The position numbers and the translations under genes are program-made. Below, in pieces: positions 1-5,450 of a DNA stretch of 7,877 nt. The notes beneath the pieces were generated by a model. That model saw nothing but the letters and a program-made list of their open reading frames with translations, was not told the origin of the DNA and searched no databases. Each line of letters opens with the position of its first letter. Position 1 is the first letter of the stretch. Source of the DNA: an uncultured Clostridia bacterium (GTDB lineage Bacteria; Bacillota; Clostridia; TANB77; CAG-508); contig CALXVO010000057.1 in assembly GCA_944392065.1 (NCBI GenBank), positions 1 through 7,877 on the forward strand, given 5' to 3'.

Positions 1-20
1 CAAAGATTTCGACGTCCACA

Positions 21-48
21 TGTGCATTTCGCTTCGCGAATATGCACA
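21..48. repeat. GC-rich stem-loop in left-edge intergenic DNA
   Basis: TGTGCAT (21-27) pairs with ATGCACA (42-48), and TTCGC (28-32) pairs with GCGAA (36-40) around a three-base TTC loop, leaving one bulged T at 41. This makes a 12-bp hairpin with one bulge. Bases 1-56 are about 50% GC, against roughly 25-30% in the rest of the window, so the segment looks compositionally foreign or like a structured repeat unit. A smaller pair, CAAGG (52-56) with CCTTG (65-69), follows. No T-run flanks the main hairpin, so it is not a standard intrinsic terminator. It may be part of a REP-like repeat or a structured RNA that continues beyond the left edge of the window. Its function is unknown. Confidence 0.6.
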
Positions 49-69
49 GCCCAAGGAAAATTAACCTTG

Positions 70-133
70 TTGTATAGAAAAAATCATTAGAAATACTGAA
101 ATATCAAAGAAAAAGTCGATTTTTCCTATACAA
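70..133. repeat. 16-bp imperfect inverted repeat downstream of the last gene
   Basis: The arm at 70-85 begins TTGTATAG and the arm at 118-133 ends CTATACAA. They are reverse complements over 16 bp with one mismatch (A78 opposite C125), separated by 32 bases. Neither strand has a T-run just after the stem, so this is not an obvious terminator. The right arm starts two bases beyond the T-tract of the terminator at 135-163. The element is 64 bp long and has no coding capacity. It could be a decayed miniature element or an RNA hairpin; I see no target-site duplication that would settle this. Confidence 0.6.
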
Positions 134-134
134 T

Positions 135-163
135 AAAAAAAGACATAGCAGAATCTATGTCTT
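135..163 (-). terminator. Intrinsic terminator after the 149-aa gene
   Basis: On the minus strand AAGACATAG (163-155) pairs over nine bases with CTATGTCTT (148-140) around a six-base loop, and is followed by a T-run (139-135). Two bases of the stop codon (164-162) lie inside the stem, so the terminator starts at the very end of the gene. It closes the rsmD transcript. Confidence 0.88.
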
Positions 164-611
164 ATTTTAATTCTTTTCTATTATTTTTAATCACTTTAAG
201 TGCATCTTCTAGAGCAACTTCTATTCCAGCTAAAACACTATCTGCATACTCTTCTGTTCCACTCTTAATTTCTCTTGACATTTCATTTGCAGTCTCAATT
301 ATCTCAACTTTCTTTTCATAAGCCTTTTTAGTAATTTCATGTTCATCTATCATGGAAATAATTCTATTTTCTGCTTCTTTTATTATATCATCCGCTTCAT
401 TTTGAGCTTCAACTAGAATTCTTTGCCTTTCTTCCTTTATCCATTTTGCTTGCTTTAATTCGTCTGGTAATTTTAATCTTATTTCCTTGACTATATCTAA
501 AATATCTTCTCTATTTACTATACACTTACTAGAAAAAGGTATTCCTCTGCTTTTATCTAACATATCCTCTAAGGTTTCTAATAAAGTAAAAATTTCCATA
601 ATATGTTTCAT
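162..611 (-). CDS. Small coiled-coil protein of the clostridial 'ATPase-like' family near rsmD/coaD
   Basis: The product is 149 residues, soluble and highly charged. It starts with a short helical segment (about 5-20), has a middle segment of the type 'EDILDIVKEIRLKLPDELKQAKWIKEER' (residues about 36-63), then a long alanine/glutamate/lysine-rich helix (about 60-115) that should form a coiled coil. From memory, clostridial genomes carry such a gene near rsmD and coaD, usually annotated vaguely as ATPase or V-type ATPase subunit H-like because of the coiled coil. No nucleotide-binding motif is visible, so true ATPase activity is doubtful and the role is unknown. The start codon overlaps the rsmD stop as ATGA, which argues for translational coupling. 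An in-frame ATG at codon 5 is an alternative start and fits the usual beginning of the family better. A strong terminator follows directly. Confidence 0.85.
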   Translation of the reverse strand: MKHIMEIFTLLETLEDMLDKSRGIPFSSKCIVNREDILDIVKEIRLKLPDELKQAKWIKEERQRILVEAQNEADDIIKEAENRIISMIDEHEITKKAYEKKVEIIETANEMSREIKSGTEEYADSVLAGIEVALEDALKVIKNNRKELK

Positions 612-1177
612 TCCTTTCCTGAAGCACAGATTAGAAATATGAGGTTTACTCTTCCATATTTTCTTAAATCATATACTTCTACTTGTAAATTTTCTAATTC
701 TCTTAATTCTCTGTCTTTTTCGTCTGTTTCTATAATTATTATTCCTTCTTTTTCTAATAATTCAAGTGAGATAATAGTTTTTACTGCTTCCACTGCCATA
801 TTAGATTTATATGGTGGATCTATAAATATAATATCAAATTTAATATTTCTTCTATTATATTCACTCAAAGATTTTTTGTAGTCTTGTTCTAATAGCTCTG
901 ATTTATCTGCAAATCGTGTTTTTTCTAGATTTTGATTTATCATTTTTACTGCATCATGAGATTTTTCGCAAAAATATGCCTTTCTTGCTCCTCTACTTAT
1001 AAATTCAATTCCGATTGCTCCACTTCCTGCAAATAAATCTAAAACAATGCTATCTGCTATTCTTGGTTGTATTATATTAAATAAGGATTCTTTTACTCTA
1101 TCAAGTGTTGGTCTCGTATCAGTACTATCTATAGAATTCAATTTTATTCCTCTTGCCACTCCACTAATTACTCTCAT
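608..1177 (-). CDS. rsmD: 16S rRNA (guanine(966)-N(2))-methyltransferase RsmD
   Basis: A 189-residue class I SAM-dependent methyltransferase, the normal length for RsmD, which methylates G966 of 16S rRNA (E. coli numbering) using S-adenosylmethionine. Visible motifs in order are the N-terminal 'MRVISGVARG', the RPT..R.KE.LFN segment at 22-34 typical of RsmD, the SAM-binding loop LDLFAGSG at 46-53, and the catalytic DPPY at 120-123. All key residues are present. The start is supported by AGGGG five bases upstream. The gene has its own promoter behind the divIVA terminator and overlaps the next gene by four bases (ATGA). In many Clostridia coaD follows rsmD; here the coiled-coil gene follows directly instead. 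Confidence 0.97.
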   Translation of the reverse strand: MRVISGVARGIKLNSIDSTDTRPTLDRVKESLFNIIQPRIADSIVLDLFAGSGAIGIEFISRGARKAYFCEKSHDAVKMINQNLEKTRFADKSELLEQDYKKSLSEYNRRNIKFDIIFIDPPYKSNMAVEAVKTIISLELLEKEGIIIIETDEKDRELRELENLQVEVYDLRKYGRVNLIFLICASGKE

Positions 1178-1203
1178 AGCTACCCCTATATTTCATTATA
1201 TAT

Positions 1204-1231
1204 ATTTTATCTATTATTTTTAATATGTCAA
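1204..1231 (-). promoter_or_regulatory. Sigma-A-type promoter of rsmD
   Basis: On the minus strand a perfect -35 TTGACA (1231-1226) is separated by 16 bases from TAAAAT (1209-1204), a five-of-six match to the -10 consensus. Transcription would start near 1197, giving a leader of about 20 bases before the rsmD ATG. It lies downstream of the divIVA terminator, so rsmD and the next gene form a separate transcript. Confidence 0.75.
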
Positions 1232-1246
1232 TAAGATTAACACAAT

Positions 1247-1293
1247 TGTAATATATATTTAATACTTTTGTAATACTGTTATATTTTTGTAAT
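1247..1293 (+). promoter_or_regulatory. Phased TGTWAH hexamer array upstream of rsmD
   Basis: Read on the plus strand (opposite to rsmD) there are hexamers TGTAAT at 1247, TTTAAT at 1258 and TGTAAT at 1269, all in 11-bp register. A second pair, TGTTAT at 1277 and TGTAAT at 1288, is again 11 bp apart. TGTWAH-N5-TGTWAH is the known direct-repeat recognition pattern of WalR/YycF-type OmpR-family regulators. The first hexamer lies 14 bases from the -35 box. The AT-rich context means an UP-element for RNA polymerase is an alternative. Binding by a specific regulator is inference. Confidence 0.45.
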
Positions 1294-1336
1294 ATTTCAG
1301 GTAGTATTATACTATAAAATTATGCTAATGTAAATA

Positions 1337-1472
1337 GTGGAAATTGGGGACAGGCGTATTTGTCCACTTTTTTGAAAAAATAATCATTTATAAATTACTC
1401 CATATAAATTAAATTAGTATATGAGCTTATTTTAGAAAAAAGTGGACAAATACGCCTGTCCCCAATTTCCAC
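1337..1472. repeat. 136-bp element with perfect 37-bp terminal inverted repeats (REP/MITE-like)
   Basis: The arms at 1337-1373 and 1436-1472 are perfect reverse complements over 37 bp, enclosing a 62-base AT-rich centre without a reading frame. Each arm begins GTGGAAATTGGGGACAGG at its outer end and finishes with six T at its inner end. The GGGGACAG...TGTCC core gives each arm an internal palindrome: GGACA can pair with TGTCC, or the outer GTGGA with TCCAC. From memory, similar GGGGACAG-type palindromes are scattered in Firmicutes genomes and associate with Y1 (REP-associated tyrosine) transposases; that link is an inference here. No target-site duplication is evident and no transposase is encoded. 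The right end touches the T-tract of the divIVA terminator. Confidence 0.85.
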
Positions 1473-1494
1473 AAAAAAAGGAGGTTTCCCTCCT
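1473..1494 (-). terminator. Intrinsic terminator of sepF-divIVA
   Basis: On the minus strand AGGAGG (1494-1489) pairs with CCTCCT (1484-1479) across a GAAA tetraloop (GNRA type, stabilising), followed by a run of six T (1478-1473). It lies ten bases after the divIVA stop codon and closes the division-gene transcript. Confidence 0.92.
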
Positions 1495-1504
1495 AATTTT
1501 CTAC

Positions 1505-1954
1505 TTAATCTTTATTTACTTCTTTTAATAATTCTAATTGTGATATTAGAAGAGATTCCATTTTTGCTTTATATACATCAAATTGTTTTTTTAAATCTTC
1601 TAATTCTTTAGTTTTTAATGTTATTTGTTGTTCTAATTCTGCTAATTGTTGTTTGGCTGTTCCTTGTGCCTCTCTTACAATTTGGTCTGCTTGTTGTTGG
1701 GCAACTTTTTTTATTTCATCTGCTGTGCTTTGTGCCATTACTAGAGTATTTTGAAGTGTCGATTCTAAATTTTTATATTTAACAAGACTTGCTTCTAATT
1801 CTGCAATTTTACTTTTGTTTTCATTAGATTCTTTATATAGTTTTTCATAGTCTAGTGTTAACTCATCTAGGAAATTATCAACTTCCTCTACACTATAGCC
1901 ATTCATCATTTGTTTTGCGAATTTCTTATTTTCTATATCTAGTGGTGTATACAT
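1505..1954 (-). CDS. divIVA: Cell-division/polarity protein DivIVA
   Basis: A 149-residue DivIVA-family protein. These proteins bind negatively curved membrane at division sites and poles and recruit partners there. The N-terminal lipid-binding signature is clear: PLDI.NK.F at residues 4-12, GYS..EVD.FLD at 19-30, then DYEKLY. Two coiled-coil stretches follow (about 30-67 and 75-140), the second rich in Ala/Gln/Glu. The residues just before GY are Met-Met-Asn, where B. subtilis DivIVA has the membrane-inserting Phe17-Arg18, so membrane insertion may differ in detail. AGGAGGA lies upstream of the ATG at a good distance. The sepF stop is 33 bases upstream and no separate promoter is seen, so it is most likely co-transcribed with sepF. 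Confidence 0.94.
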   Translation of the reverse strand: MYTPLDIENKKFAKQMMNGYSVEEVDNFLDELTLDYEKLYKESNENKSKIAELEASLVKYKNLESTLQNTLVMAQSTADEIKKVAQQQADQIVREAQGTAKQQLAELEQQITLKTKELEDLKKQFDVYKAKMESLLISQLELLKEVNKD

Positions 1955-1987
1955 ATATGTTCCTCCTAAACCTCTTATATAACTATA

Positions 1988-2467
1988 TTAATTATTCGAA
2001 TTGTTTCTCAACCATGAAACAGATAATTTGTTTTTTATTTCTTCTCTCGCCATATCTGTTGTGATATCATAATTATATGGTGCTACTAAAAAGATTGAAT
2101 TTGATACTTTTTGTAAATTTCCATCTAGTGCGTGAACTGCACCACTTACAACGTCAACTATTCTTCTAGCAACATCTTTGTTTACATATTCTAAGTTAAC
2201 GATAATTGATTTTTTCTCTTTTAATAAATTACAAATATACTCAGATTGTTCAAATGTTGTTGGTTGACAAATAACCATTTTTACTTGTTGTGTTTGTGGC
2301 ATATTAACAACTTTGTTATTTTTTCTGCCCCAAATTTTTCTATCTTCTTCCTCTTCTTGATTTTCTATATCTTCATCTTTTTCATAATCTAATTCTTCAT
2401 TTTCTTCTTCTTCTCTTTCTGGTAATCCTAACATTCCCCATACCTTTTCCATAATAGCTCCTGACAT
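1988..2467 (-). CDS. sepF: Cell division protein SepF
   Basis: A 159-residue SepF, the FtsZ-binding membrane anchor of the Z-ring in Gram-positive bacteria lacking other anchors or alongside FtsA. The layout is standard: an N-terminal membrane-targeting helix (MEKVWGMLGL, about 6-15), a very acidic linker (about 17-43), and the SepF domain at about 62-135, with the conserved SGAV.AL.G turn at 108-116 that is important for dimer and ring formation. AGGAGGT precedes the chosen ATG by a good spacing. A second ATG at codon 6, also behind AGGAG, would begin right at the amphipathic helix and is a possible alternative. Its own promoter lies upstream and divIVA follows by 33 bases. The usual companions yggS, yggT and ylmH are not between them. 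Confidence 0.96.
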   Translation of the reverse strand: MSGAIMEKVWGMLGLPEREEEENEELDYEKDEDIENQEEEEDRKIWGRKNNKVVNMPQTQQVKMVICQPTTFEQSEYICNLLKEKKSIIVNLEYVNKDVARRIVDVVSGAVHALDGNLQKVSNSIFLVAPYNYDITTDMAREEIKNKLSVSWLRNNSNN

Positions 2468-2514
2468 TTTAATAACCTCCTATAAAAATATTCGTCATTG
2501 GTTTCTACTGGTAT

Positions 2515-2545
2515 ATAGTATCTATCATTTTTTTAATATTGTCAA
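2515..2545 (-). promoter_or_regulatory. Promoter of sepF-divIVA
   Basis: A perfect -35 TTGACA lies at 2545-2540 on the minus strand. The -10 is either GATACT (2522-2517, spacer 17) or TACTAT (2520-2515, spacer 19); both match four of six positions. The leader would be about 40 bases. The sequence from TTGACA to the -10 resembles the rsmD promoter closely (shared TATTGACA and ATAGATA blocks). No clear terminator separates it from the gene upstream, so read-through from the mutL cluster is also possible. Confidence 0.62.
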
Positions 2546-2560
2546 TAGTTTTTTTATTTT

Positions 2561-2599
2561 TGTAACATTTTTTTAATATAATTGTAATACAATTGTAAT
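2561..2599 (+). promoter_or_regulatory. Four 11-bp-phased TGTWAH-like hexamers upstream of sepF
   Basis: On the plus strand TGTAAC (2561), TTTAAT (2572), TGTAAT (2583) and TGTAAT (2594) are spaced exactly 11 bp from start to start. The last two form a perfect TGTAAT-N5-TGTAAT direct repeat, the known pattern for WalR-type regulators. The first is 14 bases from the sepF -35 box. Positions of the first three relative to TTGACA are the same as upstream of rsmD. An UP-element explanation cannot be excluded because the DNA is very AT-rich. Confidence 0.5.
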
Positions 2600-2607
2600 A
2601 TTTTGTT

Positions 2608-3873
2608 TTACTTGTTTATTAATATTTCATCATATATTGCAATATTAGGCATACTTCTTATTTCGGATGAGGTATATCCCATTTCTGTTAATTCTTCAGT
2701 TGAATAATTTGTAACAATAGAATATTTCTCGTTTGATTTTAATATTTTAACTAAAATTTTATCTTCATATCCTATCCTTGTTCTCGTTATATATGCTATA
2801 TTGTTTTCGTTTTGTTTCTCTTCTGATATTGCAGAGTTCGGTACTTTTAGTCCAGATTTACTCCACCATACAATACTAAAAGACATTTTCCTATAGCTTA
2901 TTAGTTCTTCCACGCCCTTGTCAATTTTAAAAGTTATAATATATTGATTAGTTTTATATTCAACTGTCGCATCAACTTCACTTCCGCTAGGCAGTATTAA
3001 TGATAAACTATCTCCTACTTCTACATCTCTTGCATAATCAGAATCTAGAACACTTACAATATAGCAAGAGTAATTGTCTATTATCTTACCGCTTTCACTA
3101 CTAGTAGGAATAATTTGTCCTGTTCTTAATTTTAAGTTTTCTAAAAATTTTTTAGTGTATTTACTAAAATCTTCTGTTGTTAAAATTTCCTCATATCCAT
3201 CTACTCTGTACGAAACCACTCCACTTTTAGTAGCCGATAGATGCTCTGCACCTGAATTTAATTGGTTTTCATACTCGCTTCTCTCAATTATTAATTTTTT
3301 TAAATATGAGCCAGCCGGACTTGACTCACCTGCTATTTTCGCTTTTTTTGTCATATTACTACTTATGGATTGTTTTGCATCTTGAATATTTGTTAAGCTG
3401 CTCTCTTCATAAATTTCATTTATTTTTGTATCTATCTGTCCCTCTAGTACCTTTGCGTCTGCTGAATAGGGGCTATCTTCATTCGACATAACTTCGTCTA
3501 TTTTTGCATCTAGATCTTGTATTTTTTTTATTAAATTTTCTTCATTATTTGAGTAATATCTAAAAATTGCTTCTCCTTTTGCAACTTTTTCACCTTCTGC
3601 TTTTATCTGTTCTATCCCATTTTTGTAGTTTTCTCCCTTTAATACTGTTTCATCTCTAATTATATAGCCTACTGCTGTTTCTTTTTCTTCAATTTGTCCC
3701 ATTTCCACAAACACAGTATCTGTTGGATTTATAATTAGGTTTACTACTATATTTATTATATAGATTAATATACATAATAGGAGTATAAAAAGTATTTGCT
3801 TTTTATATTTACTCAAAACAACTATCAATTTGTTTTTTTTCTTTTTATTTTGCACTTCTGTTCCTTTTTTCAC
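2608..3873 (-). CDS. HlyD-like membrane-anchored protein of the clostridial sepF neighbourhood
   Basis: A 421-residue protein with a lysine-rich cytoplasmic start, one transmembrane helix (about 27-47), then a large outer domain. Residues 92-104 (AEGEKVAKGEAIF) and about 213-228 (SATKSGVVSYRVDGYE) look like the two halves of a biotinyl-lipoyl/barrel-sandwich fold of HlyD-type adaptors. A helical hairpin-like region lies between them (about 110-210) and a beta-rich part follows. Clostridia commonly carry such a gene just upstream of sepF, annotated as HlyD-family adaptor. No ABC transporter or outer-membrane partner is encoded here, so a role in cell-envelope or division biology is as plausible as export. 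The start codon is GTG, chosen because GGAGGA sits five bases upstream. The reading frame overlaps the end of miaA by 29 bases, implying coupled translation. The exact function is unknown. Confidence 0.85.
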   Translation of the reverse strand: MKKGTEVQNKKKKNKLIVVLSKYKKQILFILLLCILIYIINIVVNLIINPTDTVFVEMGQIEEKETAVGYIIRDETVLKGENYKNGIEQIKAEGEKVAKGEAIFRYYSNNEENLIKKIQDLDAKIDEVMSNEDSPYSADAKVLEGQIDTKINEIYEESSLTNIQDAKQSISSNMTKKAKIAGESSPAGSYLKKLIIERSEYENQLNSGAEHLSATKSGVVSYRVDGYEEILTTEDFSKYTKKFLENLKLRTGQIIPTSSESGKIIDNYSCYIVSVLDSDYARDVEVGDSLSLILPSGSEVDATVEYKTNQYIITFKIDKGVEELISYRKMSFSIVWWSKSGLKVPNSAISEEKQNENNIAYITRTRIGYEDKILVKILKSNEKYSIVTNYSTEELTEMGYTSSEIRSMPNIAIYDEILINK

Positions 3874-4783
3874 TATATTCCTCCAAAATAATTTTTATGT
3901 TATTTTGTACATTTTCCTGTCCATCAAGCCATACTATATTTTCATATTTTCTAAACCATGTTAATTGCCTTTTAGCATATCTTCTTGTTTCCATTTTTAT
4001 TTTTTCTATCATCTCATCTTTTGTAGTTATTCCATTTAAATATTCTAGTACTTCTTTATATCCCAAGCCTTGCATTGAAGTTGGAAATTCACTATATTTA
4101 TTAATTAATTTTTTTACTTCTTCTACTAGTCCCGCCTCTATCATAATGTCTACGCGTTTATTTATCCTATCATATAATTTATCCCTATCCATATTTATTC
4201 CAAATAATATGTACTTATAATCTGGACCATTTTTTCTAGATTCTATTTCTAGTTCAGTTTTTGTTTTGCCTGTAGAGTGATATATTTCTAAGACTCTGCA
4301 AATTCTCTTTTTATCATTATGGCTTATTTTTTGCATTGCAGTTTCATCTATTATTTTTGCCATTTCATATAACTTTTCTAATCCTTCTTTTTGTTCTATT
4401 TGTTCTAATTTTCTTCTGTACTCTAAATCCACTTTAACTTCGTTATACTCTATTCCATATATTAAAGATTCTACATACAGTCCTGTTCCTCCAACTACAA
4501 TTGGAACTTTTCCCTTCGAAAGCACCTCTTTTATGGCATCAATAGCATCTTTCTTATAATCTGCCACACTATATCTAGTATTTGGAGATATACAATCTAT
4601 TAGATAATGTTTGATTCCTTGCATTTCTTCTATAGTTGGCTTTGCAGTTCCTATAGTCATATCTTTATATATTTGCATAGAATCGCAAGATATTATCTCT
4701 CCATTTATTTGTTTAGCAAGTTCTATGGATAAACTCGTCTTTCCAGATGCTGTTGGCCCACATATTACAATTACTTTCTGCAT
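3845..4783 (-). CDS. miaA: tRNA dimethylallyltransferase MiaA
   Basis: A 312-residue enzyme of normal family length that transfers a dimethylallyl group from dimethylallyl diphosphate to N6 of A37 in tRNAs reading UNN codons, improving codon-anticodon stability. Motifs in order are the P-loop GPTASGKT (9-16), CDSMQIY (33-39) with the catalytic-region Asp34, GIKHYLID (56-63), VVGGTGLY (96-103), ND.KR..R.LEI (156-167), GLGYKEV (239-245) and the C-terminal TRRYAKRQLTWFR (266-278). All expected signatures are intact. GGAGG lies just upstream of the ATG. It starts 15 bases after the membrane-protein gene and overlaps the HlyD-like gene by 29 bases. hfq, often next to miaA, is not here. Confidence 0.98.
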   Translation of the reverse strand: MQKVIVICGPTASGKTSLSIELAKQINGEIISCDSMQIYKDMTIGTAKPTIEEMQGIKHYLIDCISPNTRYSVADYKKDAIDAIKEVLSKGKVPIVVGGTGLYVESLIYGIEYNEVKVDLEYRRKLEQIEQKEGLEKLYEMAKIIDETAMQKISHNDKKRICRVLEIYHSTGKTKTELEIESRKNGPDYKYILFGINMDRDKLYDRINKRVDIMIEAGLVEEVKKLINKYSEFPTSMQGLGYKEVLEYLNGITTKDEMIEKIKMETRRYAKRQLTWFRKYENIVWLDGQENVQNNIKIILEEYSEKRNRSAK

Positions 4784-4798
4784 AACTCCTCCATTGCA

Positions 4799-5440
4799 CT
4801 AATTTGCATTACTTCCCGCAGCAACATTTTCTGCATTTACTTGAATATTATTTCCGTTTGATGTGTTATTTACATCATTTACAATTTCTTCCTCTATTTC
4901 ATTTCCTTGCATAACTTCATTAGTTGTTTGATTCATAGTCACAATATCTTCTAATGTATTAGTAGTTATATTTTCTGTTACTTCGTTTGTATTCATGCTT
5001 TCTTGTTCTCCACTAGTTTGTTGTTGCACCATAATTAAGTTTACAACCTGTTGTTGAATATTTTTAAAATATACACATTCTATTATCAATATTATTAGCA
5101 ATACCACGCCAAGTACAATTCCTCTATTTATTAGTATTTTTTTATCTAAACTTCCAAATCTAAACTTATAGAAAGATTTAGCAAATAAAGGAAGTACTAA
5201 TATTCCATTAATTGGGACAAATAGGAATGTAATTAAATCCTTTCCCGTTTCTGAAACTTCAGTAATTTCTATGTTTTTTGTACTAATCCAATATACAATA
5301 GAGGTAAGTATATACATTAGAGCTGTTCCAGCTGCAATAAAAATTAATTTTTCTTTTTTATTTAAATCTCTTAAACTATAGTACATAAGCACAATAGACA
5401 CAATATTTAAAATAATTATAAATAATAAAATAACTAACAT
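4799..5440 (-). CDS. Four-helix membrane protein of unknown function between mutL and miaA
   Basis: I do not recognise this 213-residue protein. It has four predicted membrane helices at about 1-22, 32-52, 69-88 and 107-125. The loops between helices 1-2 (RDLNKKEK) and 3-4 (KSFYKFRFGSLDKK) are basic, so by the positive-inside rule both should be cytoplasmic, leaving the N-terminus and the long tail (about 126-213) outside the cell. The tail is low-complexity, rich in Asn, Gln, Thr and Glu, with almost no basic residues, and is probably disordered. The start lies ten bases after the mutL stop. Its ribosome binding site (AAGG/AGG inside the mutL-end region) is weaker than those of its neighbours, suggesting dependence on mutL translation. 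The operon position gives no clear functional link. Confidence 0.86.
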   Translation of the reverse strand: MLVILLFIIILNIVSIVLMYYSLRDLNKKEKLIFIAAGTALMYILTSIVYWISTKNIEITEVSETGKDLITFLFVPINGILVLPLFAKSFYKFRFGSLDKKILINRGIVLGVVLLIILIIECVYFKNIQQQVVNLIMVQQQTSGEQESMNTNEVTENITTNTLEDIVTMNQTTNEVMQGNEIEEEIVNDVNNTSNGNNIQVNAENVAAGSNAN

Positions 5441-5450
5441 TTTTATCTGC

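Larger units (their letters stand above)
1178..1504. other. 327-base gene-free stretch between divIVA and rsmD
   Basis: No convincing coding sequence is present on either strand. It contains the divIVA terminator (1473-1494), the 136-bp inverted-repeat element (1337-1472), a very AT-rich segment with phased TGTAAT-like hexamers (1247-1293), the rsmD promoter (1204-1231) and the rsmD ribosome binding site (1183-1187). Confidence 0.85.

Noticed and set aside
70..133. Inverted repeat as a second intrinsic terminator
   Set aside because: There is no T-run after the stem on either strand and the 32-base loop is long, so it is listed only as a repeat.
603..881. Plus-strand reading frame opposite rsmD
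   Set aside because: It is antisense to a clear rsmD with intact motifs, has a low-complexity Ser/Phe/Ile-rich translation typical of the reverse of AT-rich genes, and has no convincing ribosome binding site.
1337..1472. CRISPR-like or riboswitch interpretation of the repeated arms
   Set aside because: There are only two copies in inverted orientation with no spacers, and no resemblance to a known riboswitch; an inverted-repeat element is the simpler reading.
2546..2607. Terminator after the HlyD-like gene
   Set aside because: The only palindromes here are AT-only (such as TACAATTGTA), too weak for an intrinsic terminator, and better explained as part of the phased hexamer array.
3074..3385. 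Plus-strand reading frames inside the HlyD-like gene, miaA and mutL
   Set aside because: They are antisense to well-supported genes, hydrophobic by codon mirror effects, and match no family I recognise.
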